Notes: generated by a model not told the origin, from the letters alone. Counted from the stretch's first letter, positions 11,203-23,782 are shown. The stretch is DNA of 64,000 nt from Cycas panzhihuaensis (GCA_023213395.1 CM041465.1:230647741-230711740); one strand, 5' to 3'. Program-made: numbers and translations.

Positions 11203-11641
11203 TATTAGAGTTAATTATCATCACTCCACTCCCACTTTCCAACCAAGATTGTACACCTCATCAACCTCATTTTACACATGTAGGTGCTCAACATGTGTAG
11301 GTAAGTTAAGGTGAGATTTGATTTAATTTAAGTTAATTTGAGTTAGTTTTATTTGAGTTAATTTATCATTATTTTATTATTAATTTAAATTTTAGGGGTT
11401 GAAGAGTTTCCCTCCTCCCTCAAAATTATAAATATTGAGGGGTGTATAACCCTGGTATTTTTAGACACTGCCCTCATTTGGGAAATTTGTAATACTCACT
11501 TCTCACAATGGATTGAATATAGAAGTTTCATGTGTTTATGCTATCATGCTACATTGATATATTGATGATTTATAATTTGTATTGATCTATTGAAGATTAT
11601 TCTATGTTCTGTCCTATTCTCCTGTTGTATTATTTCCTACA
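11203..11641 (+). mobile_element. Solo LTR of family A
   Basis: It is a complete family-A LTR in plus orientation, starting TATTAGAG (decayed TGTTGGAG) and ending CCTACA, 439 bp. It is flanked by the 5-bp duplication CTATG at 11198-11202 and 11642-11646. No internal sequence adjoins it, so it is the product of LTR-LTR recombination. It interrupts the G2 gag-protease linker. Confidence 0.9.
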
Positions 11642-11646
11642 CTATG

Positions 11647-11898
11647 ATTTATTATTATCATTTATTTTCCCCTTTTCCTATTCCTAACTTTGTTTCAAAG
11701 TAATCAAAGTTCTTATTAACACCAAGTTCTCCCTAATATTTGTTATAAATTCTATAGGTAGTTCCTCAACTTGGGTCAAGTTCACTCTTAGTTATTCCTT
11801 TTAGTTTCTTGCTTGGTTATAATAACAAAGACATTCATAGGTATTATGGCCTTCTTCATTACATGTAAAGTAGAAAATAGGCATCTTTTATGTGTTAT
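11647..11898 (-). pseudogene. Gypsy G2 gag zinc-knuckle region
   Basis: Joining the sequence on both sides of A2, the minus strand reads MPIFYFTCNEEGHNTYEC. This is a CCHC knuckle with the first Cys changed to Tyr. It is followed by linker sequence (EELPIEFI) towards the protease. A2 splits it from the main gag at 17764-18867. Confidence 0.75.
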
Positions 11899-12323
11899 TG
11901 AAGGAAATATATTTATAGGAGAACGGGGTAGAACATATATCAAATAACCATAAACTAATATTGCATCAATACATCAATGTATCATAATCACAATAGCATA
12001 AACCATGAAAGCATTATTGTTTAATTTATTGTAGTAGAAATGAGCATCACAAATTTCTCAAAAGAGGGCAGTGTCTAAAAACATCAGGGTTGTACACCCC
12101 TTAATATTTATAGTTTAGGGGAGGAGGGAAACTCCTCAACCCCTGAATTCAAAATAATAATAAAATAATGTTCACTTAACTTAAATGAAACTAACTCAAC
12201 TTAACATAAATCAAAGTTAAACTTACCTTGACATGTTGAGCATCACATGCCTGAATTGAAGATGGTTAGGTGTATAATCCTTGTTGGAAGGTGGGAGTGG
12301 AGTGATGATACTTAACTCCAACA
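11899..12323 (-). repeat. A2 3' LTR
   Basis: It is 425 bp and ends TG..CA. It differs from the 5' LTR at roughly 30-35 positions by hand count (about 8%), nearly all C/T or G/A transitions. The adjoining ttctcccccttaa (12324-12336) is the polypurine tract in reverse. Confidence 0.95.
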
Positions 12324-12404
12324 TTCTCCCCCTTAATGTCACCATGAACACTTATATCTTTTCCTTGAACTTATAGAACTAGTACTTGAAAAAAACTTTG
12401 AAAT

Positions 12405-13074
12405 TCTGATCTTGATTAACATACTTCAACCTTCCTACAAAATATATCTCTTTACTAAGGAATGATGCAAAGAAACTGTAAGTAGATGATGCTCGATTCA
12501 AGTATGTATGTATAGATGTAATTTTGACTTTATTAACTGGAACATCAAGAAAATTTTGAATTTAAACTTTATTTTTTTTAATCTTTATGCTTTGAACAAC
12601 TTTCATATCATTAGGTTCATTCTTTGTCATATCATTACATTCATTCTTCTTCGTGTCAAATGATTCATTTTCATTCTCCCCTTCAAATGGAGGATCAAAC
12701 CCTTGTGTAGCAAGTTGGTCTTGCATTTGATTTGAATCTTCATTGGTTTTATCAACATGATCCACCTGTTCTGTCACATGTCTCACATGCTCATCAAAAA
12801 TATCATCAAATACATGGAGGGTATCTCCTCTAGAAATCAATACATTCCAAACTGATTTAGAAGTTGTTAGTTCAGAAACCTTTGAAAAAACATTATCATT
12901 CATAGTGCAAAATAATAAACCTTAAACCTCATTATCTTTTCTAAAATTTTCTTTAATACTAAGGTCACATTCATGTTGTAAATACTTCAAAAGATCATGT
13001 TCAATAAAGTAAGTTTGCATGGTGTTATACCATAGTGAAAAGTTATGGCCATCGAAAATGGAAAATTGTGTCAT
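12405..13074 (-). pseudogene. A2 copia-type gag-like ORF, broken
   Basis: The start ATG is at 13074-13072: MTQFSIFDGHNFSLW, then HDLLKYLQHECDLSIKENF, a TAA in place of the Leu at RKDNEVLG, then MNDNVFSKVSELTTSKSVW. The C-terminal part has a family-A acidic stretch and ends with decayed GRLKYVNQDQ. A one-base insertion or loss is likely near 12560. The domain content is the same as A1, A3 and A4. Confidence 0.75.
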
Positions 13075-13099
13075 TTTATCAAGAAAAACTTTAGTATAA

Positions 13100-14530
13100 A
13101 GGTATGCTTTTACTAAGTCAAGAAGGTCAATAAATATAATGAATATATATAATTTCAGATATATTTAAAAAAAAAAAATGCAATGCACCAATGAACATAT
13201 ATAAAGAGATATAATGCCTTTTTGAAAATAAATGAACTAAATGTAATAAGGAAAAAATGAATATAGAAGCAACTTTGAAATCATATACCAATATTCTTTT
13301 AACAATATAAATCTGAAATAAGAGGATTTTCTGTAAATAAATAGATATAAATTCTCAATGCAATAAATACTTAGCCTTGATGATAATATATAATACTGAA
13401 GAAACTGAAATATATGTATATTTTACTTTGAAAGATAAGGAATATGAAGAAACTTTTTAAAAGAAGGGTTAGAGGACAACCTCAAGTTAGGTAGCTTCAA
13501 AAGTATACTAAATGATATTAGAATGATGTGAAACTTAACGAGTATGAAGATAGACAAAATATAAATCCAACGGAACTGACCGTTTTGAAAACGGGTTCCT
13601 ACAAGTCAAGTTTTGATAAATCAAAGGAGCATGCCTCGTTTTGAGATATAATAGGAGTAGGGGGCTCAAAATTGTATAAAAATGGCTAATAAAACTATAG
13701 AAGGTGTTGAAAAATAATCAAATATGTTTGTAAAACTACTAAATAGATGTTTGGTTAAAAAATTTTTAAAAACTTTATATGAAAATATGCGAAAAATGAC
13801 AGATTGAGGCTAGTAAGCAGTCCAACTTAAATGGATTTGAAAATAAATAAAAACAACTTAAAATGGATGAAAAACTATGTTAGTTTGAAGGGGAAACAGA
13901 AAAGTTACAGTAAAAATAGTAATAAGTACTTTTATATAAAAAATGCTAGAAAATGCTAAAAAACACTAAAATATCAATTTTAACGATTAAAATAATAGTT
14001 AAAATAAATTCTAAAAAATAAAATAAAATATGGGTTTTTAAGTTTGTTAAACTAGATCAATGTAGAAAAAATTTGGGCTGAAAATAGTTTCCAAGTAATA
14101 AAAGGCAACCAGTTTAAAAAATGATTTTGTAAAAATTAAAAAAAGGCTGAAAAAAGATAGATCAACTTTAAACTAATTGAAACAGGGTCAAATCTATACC
14201 AAATTGGTCATATGATCAGTAAAAATGATCTAAAGAAAAATTTTGATCTAATGAAAGTGGTTTCATTAGAAATCGATGCTCCAGCGAAGAGTTATGGCAA
14301 AAGAATGCCAATAACCCTATGAAAAATAAAAAAATAAAAAATAAAATAAAAGGAAAAATTGGTATAAAAACTTATTAACCCCCTTTTGAAGGCAACGAAC
14401 GGTCATATGATGACTTGATAGAACTGGAGGCTAGGAGTTTAAACCCTTAAAACCCCAGATTTAAAATTTAATACAATAATTTTTTTATTTATTTTTAAAC
14501 TTTATATTAAAACTATATTAAAAGGAAGGG
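13100..14530 (-). other. AT1 leader module of A2
   Basis: It is non-coding. It shares long stretches with 31200-32300 (Copia1 leader), 6380-7480 (A3) and 40300-41400 (A4), all in the same orientation, for example 'cgttttgaaaacgggttcct'. Confidence 0.8.
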
Positions 14531-15396
14531 ATTGAAGACGGTTGTGGCCATGCTGCACGAAATGCACACCCGCATTTATGCAAATGCAATATAATAAAAG
14601 GGAACATAATATATATATAATGAAAACATTGCTATTAAGGCGTTACAAATGCAAACACAACTCTGCTATTAATATGCAAATGCAAACGCAACGTTATTAT
14701 TAATAAAAGGATGAAGAGTACATAGATTTCCAATGTGCGCCTACGTTATGACATGGATCAAGGACCATCTAGAATGAAGCACCACCGCTTCTGAGTACGC
14801 AGAGTGGGAGTACGTGGAAACGCAGAATGGCGAGAGAAGATTTTGAAATCCAAGTAGGTCTATATCTCTAACGATCTCGACAGTGAGGTACGTGGATCAA
14901 TCCAATTCTTTCGAATACCACTCATTTTCACTGGTTTTGACGGATTTCCAAGGCATGAATGGGCCGAAAATAGTTAGAAAGAATGAACGGAAGAAGGGAC
15001 CATGAGCTCGATGAAGCAAGCACAGTGACGAAGGTTTGTGAATACACTAAGCGATCCTTATATACGGATTCTCGATGATGTATATACGCATTTCGATGCT
15101 CATAAATGGGTTGATCTTTGCACAATGCTCCCTCTGACTTAAGAATATACACTTAGATGGCCAGATGCCAATTATTATACACGGGCTCCTTGTATAACGC
15201 TCACATTTGATAAAATGCAATGATTAATACACAGAGGTAGGCCAGACTGGTTAATAGAACGCTACGAATGATTGAACGTAGGAAGGTAGGAACGGTAGGT
15301 AAAGAACGCTGAATCCCAAGGGAAATAACTTTGTTTTGAATTGCAATGAAACATCTATATTCAGCAGTCTCCACTGAGTAGAAACTTGGTATTATT
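14531..15396 (+). other. Host-derived flank upstream of UPL7-like exon in A2
   Basis: Its base composition is more balanced than AT1 and AT2 on either side, and no frame is recognisable. It precedes an ATG-starting host exon fragment, so it may be the promoter and 5' UTR of the donor gene. This is inference from position only. Confidence 0.4.
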
Positions 15397-15570
15397 ATGG
15401 ACAGGTTTCAGAAACAGTTGGTCTCTCTGAGAGGAGCAAGTACAAATGAGATAACCAGAGATGCTCTGCTAGAGAAAGTAATGCATGAAAGAGAACTGCG
15501 TAATCATGCTAGAAGGGCTACGACTGCAGCATTATTCATTCAAATGCAAAGAAAATTTTTTGTTCACTAG
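15397..15570 (+). pseudogene. Captured N-terminal exon resembling HECT E3 ligase UPL7 (IQ-motif region)
   Basis: There is an uninterrupted 57-codon frame from [58 protein letters not shown]. Plant UPL7-type HECT ligases begin with ...[41 protein letters not shown], which includes an IQ-like calmodulin-binding motif. The agreement runs to FIQ and then stops, perhaps at an exon edge. The HECT catalytic domain is absent. It is antisense to A2. It is conserved from the start codon and has no stop, so it is either a recent capture or too short to have taken one. Confidence 0.7.
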
Positions 15571-16249
15571 CCATTAGTTCTTCTTAAGAGCATTCCAGAT
15601 GGCTCTACCAAGCTCGCCAATTGCTTTCAATTTGCTCTTTTACTCTGACTGAACATAAGTGTGAATCTTCTGATGGCAACAGTTCTTCTAACTGCTCTAG
15701 TTATATGTTTGATGGTTGGTCTAACTAACATAAACACATGGAAGAGCTTTTTAAAAGAAAGTTTGGGAGATGCAAGCCTTATGGTATGGAATATAGTAAA
15801 ATGGATAGCAAATTGAAATACTGGTCTTTATTCTTCGGTTCCTAAGTATATTAGGGACTGTAATGGTGCAATGGTGAGGCAAACAAAGCACATGGGACAG
15901 AGAGAGAGAGAACAAGCAGCATTTGCTAATGCTAACCCATCTTTTTATAGAGTTTTTAAAGAACTGACTTCCATTGCATGGGATTCTAGGAAATAACTTC
16001 CACTACGTGGGAATGTGAATATGAACGACTTCCACTGTGTAACTGTGTATGCAATTGAAGTACACAGATGAAGGGAAGAACGTGTATGTTTGGTAGATTT
16101 CAGATGGGAAATCAAGGCCCAATAAAAATAACAGATTTATGCACGTATTTATAACATTCAATTTGAAGAAAGGATTACAGGCCAAAGGATGCAAGAGACA
16201 ACCCAAATACAAGTATAGACCTTTTCAACAGGAAAACTAGATCAAATAA
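15571..16249. other. A2 host-derived or unassigned region
   Basis: This is non-repetitive sequence between the UPL7-like exon and AT2. A short (GA)n run lies near 15900. No domain is recognised; it may be further exon and intron sequence of the donor gene. Confidence 0.35.
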
Positions 16250-17317
16250 ACTGGATTTTTTTTTTTGAAATATATTCAAGAAAATAGCCAAATTTGTAAA
16301 TATATCTAGGAAAATAACTAGATTGCTAAGTGTATCCATGAAAGTGCATCAAATACATGAAATATATATTTATATTTAAAAAAAAACTTTCAAAAAACTT
16401 GGTAAGCTGATTTATAATGTTGTTTTAGAATGCTGAGTAGAATATCAATCCCAACTTCGCCCTGAAGGCACCCAGGTGTAGTAGATTTGTTACTAAAAAT
16501 AGGCTTCAAATGCTTCCAATAGACAGATCTGTAATATATTCTTCTAAAAAAAAAACTGAATATGCTTCAGAGATTGTAGATCTGTAGAAAACTTGAAAAT
16601 ATAGTAAAAAAATATGATAAAAAATATAGATCTATAATGAAATACAACAGATCTGAACTAAATGTAGCAGAAAATGCTAAAAAACTTGATAAAATAAGTA
16701 GATTTCAAGCTGAATAATGTAGATCTAACGTGAGTATAGTAGATCTATAGCCAAATATTGCATATCTATATAAATATACCAGAAAAAATGGTCAAATAAC
16801 TACTGAAACAAGCAGATCTGAAATGAAATATATAAATATGAAGTAAAAATTGTAGATCTTTGAAGAAAACTTGATAACTTTTATATGCAGCCGATGCTCT
16901 TTTGTAAATCTACGAAAAATATCAGATAAGTAGACAAAAAAGACTTGTAAACTGTCAAAATTATGATAAAACTGTAGATCTGAAGAGAAAATAACTCAAA
17001 TATGAGAATAAAATCTTGAATATATATAACTTGCTATTGAAATCCTGTGTAGATCTGCACAAATCTAAAAGTAGATCTAAGAAATATTTGTTAAACCAGA
17101 AATATAGCTCAATAATAATTAAAATCTGCTGAAATAATATATAAAACTTACTGAAAAAATTTTCAGAAAATAAATATAGCTAATATATCTTGCTTGTAAG
17201 AAAATCTGCCATAGAATACTAGTAAATCCTGGTGCTCTTCTTCAAAAGACTTCACCAATAGAGATGTAATAGCCCAAAATCTTGCTCTTTTAAAAAACTT
17301 CACAGATCAGTAATCAC
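16250..17317 (-). repeat. AT2 leader of A2 (AGATCT-rich)
   Basis: It contains many 'gtagatctgaa' variants and is homologous to 9480-10640. Towards the element's 5' end it continues about 85 bases past the point where A3 is truncated, to the primer-binding site. Confidence 0.75.
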
Positions 17318-17333
17318 CTGCTCTGATACCAAA
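17318..17333 (-). other. A2 primer-binding site
   Basis: The minus strand reads TTTGGTATCAGAGCAG directly after the 5' LTR end (TTCA). It is an exact match to the plant initiator-Met type. Confidence 0.95.
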
Positions 17334-17758
17334 TGAAGGAAATATATTTGCAGGAGAACAGGGCAGAACATATATCAAATAACCATAAACTAATATTACA
17401 TCAATACATTAATGTATCACAATCACAATAGCATAAACCATGAAAATATTATTGTTCAATCCATTGTAACAGAAATGAGCATTACAAATTTCTTAAATGA
17501 GGGTAGTGTCTAAAAACACCAGGGTTGCACACCCCTTAATATTTATAATTTGGGGGAGGAGGGAAACCCCTCAACCCCTGAATTCAAAATAATAATAAAA
17601 TAATTTTCACTTAACTCAAATGAAACTAACTCAACTTAACATAAATCAAAGTTAAACTTACATTGACATGTTAAGCATCACATGTCTAAATTGAAGATGG
17701 TTAGGCGTACAATCCTGGTTGGAAGGTGGGAGTGGAGTGATGACACTTAACTCCAACA
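17334..17758 (-). repeat. A2 5' LTR
   Basis: It is 425 bp, the same length as the 3' LTR, running TGTTGGAG to TTCCTTCA on the minus strand. It is followed outside by the GTTAT duplication. Confidence 0.95.
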
Positions 17759-17763
17759 GTTAT

Positions 17764-18867
17764 CACCTTTATCAAAGCTTCTACCTCTCTGGGCTCTTTG
17801 GAAACCTTGACCCCTTGGCTAGCTTTAAAAATCCTATTACTATTGTCTCCCTTGTATTATACTCTACCTTGCCACCTATTTAGAGGATTCTTTATGAGAG
17901 TAGTTAAATCTACCCCTAATTCTAAATAGAATTGATATAATTTTCTTTACCATAAATGACTTTTTATCAAGGTTTCTACTATATTTCTCCTCAACTTTTA
18001 ATGTAAATTGGTCAGCATCTTCAACACTATTAATTTTAAGTATGCTAAGTTCATCTTAAATAAAATTATTTATGCCATTTATATCCTTAACAGTCATCTT
18101 CTCTTTTATTTATTTATGCTCTACCCTTATAAATAACTTATAAAATTTATTAGTATAGTCTTAGACACTCATTTCTCTTTGATTTAAGTTTTAAAATTTT
18201 TTTAACAATATTTGAGAGTAGTCCACTGGAAGGAATTTCTTTTTAAGTTTATTTACCATCTTACTCCAAATCTAAATCTTATCTTTTTCATTCTCACCCC
18301 CTCTTTCTATAAATAATCCTACCATATCATTACATGACCTTTTTACTTGGTATATACAAGTTTTACTTTCTTTTCCTTTATTATTTCTTTCTATTCAAAG
18401 AAATTTTCTTTATTATTTAACTAATTAACTAAGTTTTTAAGCTTTAAGCTACCTATATACTCAAGGATATCAAGCTTCATTCTACTATCATTTCTTCTAA
18501 GGATTTGAACATCCTCTCCTCATAAGATGGTGGTTCTTGTGGTCCTTCTTTCTTAAACTTCACTCTAGCTCATGATTTTATTCCAACATCATTATCATAT
18601 CTTCTTAGACCTTGTCCATTACTTAGGAGAATATCTTGTTACCTTAACACCACCTTTGTAAGCTCTTCTATCTCTTTTCTTAAAGCTCCTGCATACTTTT
18701 ATTCAATTATAGATTTTTTCCTCTAGCCATCTAGTCTCTCCAGTTGTTTACTTTCTCTCTATAAAAACTTTTAATTTGCTTCTAATAATTTTATAAATAG
18801 ATTTCGAAAGAAAATATAAAATTTACTAATAATTTGAGATAAAATTCTTTTTCCTCTTCTCTTAAAG
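17764..18867 (-). pseudogene. Gypsy G2 gag (retrotrans_gag) pseudogene
   Basis: Minus-strand pieces read RRNDSRMKLDILEYIGSLK, LNNKENFFE, then GHVMIWWDYL, a frameshift, then KKFLPVDYSQILLKKF, then NKFYKLFIRVEHK and SVEDADQFTLKVEEKYSR. This is the plant gypsy gag (pattern: EYDGSL....LIDWL...E.FFEW, LKGHA..WWD.LQ, KFLPVDY, Y...F..L..R, A...EEK). There are many stops and several frameshifts. The zinc knuckle continues beyond A2. Confidence 0.8.
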
Positions 18868-18870
18868 TTA

Positions 18871-18890
18871 AACTATGGTCTGATATTAGA
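18871..18890 (-). other. G2 primer-binding site (decayed)
   Basis: The minus strand reads TCTAATATCAGACCATAG right after the LTR end CATCA. It keeps the TATCAGA core of the initiator-Met type. Confidence 0.6.
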
Positions 18891-19091
18891 TGATGGGGTA
18901 GTGATTCCTTTAGTAACATGTGATTATAATAAAAGCAAAGTATTTCAAGTGAAATATACCAACAAAACTATATGAGAACATGTTTCCTTTAAATTTTCTA
19001 TCTTTTTATTTAGAAAACTAGTAAAACTAAAAACTAAGTATTTTTATAATACATAACTATATAAATTTAAGGCCTTTGGATATGTAAGTAT
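18891..19091 (-). repeat. Distal part of the shared G2/G3 LTR
   Basis: This is the 3' portion of an LTR whose 5' portion lies at 34425-34816, split by Copia1. It ends next to the G2 primer-binding site. Confidence 0.65.
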
Positions 19092-19439
19092 TGATGGAGC
19101 TAGAGGAGCAAAGCAGGACTTTAGAACGAGAGCATTTTGAGTATAATGATGATTTTTGATAGTTAGTAGTGTTGAAAAATACCTAGGAGGTATTCCCGTC
19201 CCTTAAATAATGAATTTTGGGGAGACATCAAGCGCCATCACCCTAGTTGTACATTAACCAATGTAAGTTCAAAATATATTAAAAAATTAACAATAATAAA
19301 TGAAATATGTACCTCAAGAAAGTGGTGTTAGGTCCAGGTGGTTGTTGAGTGGCTCAAGGTGTCTTAGGGGCCCTCAAAGGTGGCTTTGAAGGGCCCTAAG
19401 CGCTCATGTGCACTTACTACATTGGGATTATTCCCAACA
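19092..19439 (-). repeat. Copia1 3' LTR
   Basis: It matches 34076-34424 over its full length. On the minus strand it starts TGTTGGGAATAAT and ends CTCCATCA. The purine tract TATAGGGTAGAA precedes it at 19440-19451. Confidence 0.95.
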
Positions 19440-19534
19440 TTCTACCCTATAAGTCTAATGTGTATGACTCCTATATTTTCTCTGAATTTCTCAAATTTAA
19501 TTTTTCCTAAGGCATTCATAAAAATATCTATTGT

Positions 19535-20935
19535 TTAATTTTCTGTGCTATAATAAGTCGACTCTATCTCATCTACTTGTACAAGTTCCCAAATGAAGTG
19601 GTGTTGAGTTTCAATATGCTTTGTTCTGCCATGGAATACTAGATTTTTGGCCATTTGAATAGTGCTTTGATTGTCACACCAAATTCTAGTGGGACCTTGT
19701 TGTTTAATCTGAAAATCTTGTAAAAGTCTTCTTAACCAAATTGATTCATAAGCTCCTGACACTACAGCTTTATACTCTACTTCGGCTGTGGATAAGGAAA
19801 CAGTATTTTATTTCTTTGTGCTCTAAGCTACCACTATTGATCCCATACTAAATACATAACCTGTGGTGGATTTTCTATCATCAACATCATCGGCCCAATC
19901 TGAATCTGTGTAACCAGTTAACTAAAATTTGGATGTAGCTTTATAGTATAACCTAAAATCTGGAGTCCCTTTAAGGTATTTAAAGATTCTTTTAGTAGCT
20001 TGCTAATGAGATGTCTTTGGATCCTGCATAAATCTAGACACAACACTTACCGAATATGTTATATCAGGTCAAGTAGAAGTTAAATATATTAGGTTGCCAA
20101 TCAGTTGTCTATAGAGAGTGGGATCAACCAAAGTTGAGTCATCTGTCTTAGAAAGTTTGATTCCAATTTCTGCTGGTATTATCAATAGTTTATAGTTTAT
20201 CATTTTGAATCTTTGTAGAAGATCTAATATATATTTAAGTTGAGAGATAAATATTCCTTGTTTTTCCTACCAAACTTCCAATCCTAGGAAGTAATATATA
20301 AGGCCTAAGTCTGTCATCTTAAATTCTTTACACACAGCATCTTTAAATTGATTTAAAAGATAAGAGTCATTTTCAGTATAGATTAAATCGTCCACATAGA
20401 GTCCTACAATCAATATCAAATCTCCCTTAATTTGGGTGTATAGATTTGGATCTGCTTGAGATCTTTCAAACCCTTGATCTTTAAGATACTTATCTATATG
20501 GGAATACCAAGCCCTGGGTGCTTGTTTTAGACCATATAGTACCTTCTTTAACTTGTACACTTTGTTTTCTTCCCCCCTGACTTCAAAACTGAGGGGTTGA
20601 GTGACATAGATATCTTCTTTGACAAAACCATTTAAGAAAGCACTTTTTACATCCATTTGATAAACTTTTCAACCTATTTGGGCAGCTAAACTTATTATCA
20701 TGTGAACAGATTCCATCGTAGTGACTGAGGCAAATGTTTCTGTATAGTCTATGCCTTCTCTTTGGGCATAACCTTTAATAACTAAATGAGCTTTATATTT
20801 ATCAATGGAGCCATTGGAGTGGAACTTAGTCTTATAGACCCATTTAGTTCTAATAGATTTCTTCTTTGGTGGTAAATCTACAAGTTCCCAAGTATCATTC
20901 TTAATGATGGACTTATATTCCTCTTTCATGGCCTT
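19535..20935 (-). pseudogene. Copia1 reverse transcriptase and RNase H (broken)
   Basis: The minus strand reads WELVDLPPKKKSIRTKWVY, then GYAQREGIDYTETFA, MDVKSAFLNGFVKEDIYV, LYGLKQAPRAWY and GLYVDDLIYT. The RT active-site YVDD is intact. The RNase H part contains WLRRLLQDF, CDNQSTIQMAKN and RTKHIETQHHF. Stops and frameshifts break it into several open pieces. It copied element RNA into DNA in the virus-like particle. Confidence 0.9.
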
Positions 20936-22530
20936 CTACCAGTATTCATGTTGTTTGGCCTCATCAAAGGTTTGAGGATCATGAATTTCGAGTAGCTTGC
21001 TCATTAGGGCAAAGTTGACCCTTTGTGAGTATGTAGATCTTCTATTGTTATCTAATATATTTCCTAAGTCATGGTTGCGTTGAACCCATTTAGGTAGATG
21101 TTGTGATAGAGGTTGGGATGATGTTTCTTCCCTAGTGGGTTCTTGAATATTTCTCCACATAGGAGGCATATATTTAGATTTATTTGATGTGTCAAATTTA
21201 ATAGCAATGTCCTTCTATTATTCTTAATTATTTTGGTAGTAGTTGTCTTCTTAAAATTTGATGTCCCTACTCACTATAACTTTTCTAGATTTCAGATCAT
21301 AAACTTTGTAGGATTTTGACAATTCACTATATCCAATAAAGATACATTTTACACTATGGTCATCCAATTTAGTTCTTCTTTAGTCAGGAACATGGGCATA
21401 GGCTAAATATCCAAATACCCTAAGGTGATGTATACTTGGTTTATAACTGGTTCATGTTTCTTCTAGAGTTTTCCATATAAGTGTTTTGGTGGAACATCTA
21501 TTAAGTAGGTAGACGGCTGTATGAACTAGTTAAACCCAAAATTCATGGCCCAAGTTTTTATCTTTAAGCATACATCGTGCCATTTCTATGATAGTTCTTT
21601 TCTTTCTTTCCACTACACCATTTTATTGTGGGGTATAGGGGTTGGTAAGTTGTCTCCTAATCCCATGACGGATACAATAATCCTTGAAAGTATTAGAGGT
21701 AAACTCTCCCCTATTATTTGATCTTAAAGAAAGGATATGATATCCACTTTGTTACCTAACAAAGGTTTTGAAGTTAATAAAGTGGTCGAAAGCATTAGAT
21801 TTATATTTTGGAAAGAACACCCATGTCTTTCTTGTAAAGTCATCAATAAATGTAAGAAAATACTTGGTACCTGCTAAGGAGGGAGTAGTCATTGGTTCAT
21901 AAATATCTATGTATACTAGTTGAAGAAGGAGAAACACTCGATGGCTAAAATCTACAAAGCTTTCTCTATATTGTTTGCCAAGAAGGCATCCTTGACATAA
22001 ATTTTTATTAACATCAATAGGTGGTAAACCATTAATCATATCTAATCTTTTCATAAGAGCTAAACTGTTGTAGTTAAGATGACCCAAACATCAATGTCAT
22101 AGGTCACTATCTATAGTAGTTGGGGTTCTAAGGGCATAGGTATCTGAAGGGGTGAGGGTAAGCTTAAATAAATGATCTGTAGTCATTATACCTCTAGCAA
22201 TAATAGCTTTATTTTTTCTTTTATCTTTGATAACACATTTGGCATTATTAAAAATCACCTTATAATCTCGTCCCATCATCTATCCTACCGATAGTAAGTT
22301 TTTCCTTAAAGAAGAAACGTATAAGACATCATTCAAGTATCTATATTCACCAATATCAGTTAACAAGGTAATGTTATCTTTCCTAATTGATTCGTGAGAA
22401 GTATTGTCTCTAAACATAATTGACCATTTTCTATTTTTATCTAAAGTTTGAAATAAATGTTCTTTATAGGTCATGTGGGTTGAGCAACCTGAATCAATAT
22501 ACCAACTATCATCCTCTTCTTCCTTAGTAG
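20936..22530 (-). pseudogene. Copia1 protease and integrase (broken)
   Basis: The protease shows SWYIDSGCSTHMT with the catalytic Asp intact (about 22500). GAG-pre-integrase follows (CLGHLNYNSLALMKR, CQGCLLGKQ). The integrase core begins VYIDIYEPMTTPSLAGTKYF and continues FIDDFTRKTWVFF. The following stretch to 21170 is heavily stopped. The order protease, integrase, RT, RNase H identifies Ty1/copia. Confidence 0.9.
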
Positions 22531-22539
22531 AAAAACTAG

Positions 22540-23692
22540 ATAGAAATAACCTATTATTAATTTTTGATTCCGATGAATTTGATGCATGTCCTCTAGGGGG
22601 TGGTCCATGTTTTAAAAAATATTTATCTTCAGTGTGATCATTTTTATGATAATAAGTACAATATAATTGATCTCTTCTTCCATAACTAAGGCTTTGACTC
22701 CTTAGTTGAGAATGATCAATGTTGAAAGATCTCCTCCTTTCCTCATAGAATTGAGTAGGATTGTTTCTTGGTTAGTTATCATGATAGTTCTGAGTTAATC
22801 TGGAAGGTTATGAATTCCCATGACAATGTGGGCAACAAGGATGATTATCAACTTGTCTTCTTTGGTTGGAATTTCTTGGAGCATTAGGATTTCTTGGAGG
22901 GTTTTCATATTGTGAGTATCCTCCTTGTCTATTGTTGTGAGGTGCTTGATATCATGGAGGATCTTGTCTGGTTTCGTTTCTAGGATTTCTATCTTTTCTC
23001 CTTGGAGGAGGTTCATTTTATTTTTAGGTTATTACTTGAGAGTTAGATTGAATGTGGGCCTTTGTAATAAAGGCATGTTTTAAAGTTTTATTTACATTTT
23101 GTTGCTCTTCTATAGACATGAGCATAGCACTAAGTTGTTCTACTTTGAGGGTACTTAGATCTTTTGATACGCTAATACTAGTAGCTACCATTTTAAAACG
23201 TCTTATGGCTCCTACACATCTAAGGATTCTTTCAACTACCTTTTATTCAGTTAGGGTATCCCTAAGTGACCTCATTTGGTTAACGATATCTTGGACTTTG
23301 GTCATGAATTCAGTTACTGATTCGTGAGGCATCATACATAAATTTTTGAATTTACTTCTCAAGGTTTGTAATTTAGAGGAGGAAGCTCCTTCATATATAA
23401 GTTGTAAAGTGTCCCAAGCTTTTTTAGACTTAGCAGATTCACTGACTCGTGGAAATACATAATCTTCCAATGTGTAAAAGATAAGGGCTAATGCTTCGTT
23501 ATCTTTTTTGACATTTTCTTTGTATGTAATATTTTCTGCATCGATTAGATTTTCTCCCAATTCGTTGTAACCAATTATCACTATATCTCACATGTCATTT
23601 GCTATGAGGATGGGCCTCATCCTCCTACTCCAGTTAAAGAAATTATTTCCATTAAATTTTGGGATAATCATGTTCCCAAAACTAACCGTCAT
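22540..23692 (-). pseudogene. Copia1 gag (broken)
   Basis: The start ATG is at 23692-23690: MTVSFGNMIIPKFNGNNFF, a stop after ILIANDM, then DNEALALIFYTLEDYVF, AKSKKAWDTLQLIYEG and MPHESVTEFMTKVQDIVNQM. Downstream is a decayed knuckle (CTYYHKNDHTEDKYF). This is a standard UBN2-type copia gag, related to but distinct from the family-A gag. Confidence 0.85.
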
Positions 23693-23782
23693 TTTGAACT
23701 AAAGTTGTGTTGATAAAATGAAATATCAAAAGATTAAATGTGAATATTAAAAAAAAATATTTGAATTAAAAAAAAAAAAAAG

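Larger units (their letters stand above)
11899..17758 (-). mobile_element. Complete family-A element A2, carries UPL7-like fragment
   Basis: This is the most complete copy: both LTRs (425 bp each), primer-binding site, AT2, a host-derived segment, AT1, gag and polypurine tract, 5,860 bp in all. It is flanked by the perfect 5-bp duplication GTTAT (11894-11898 and 17759-17763). There is no pol. It is inserted in the gag region of G2. Confidence 0.95.
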
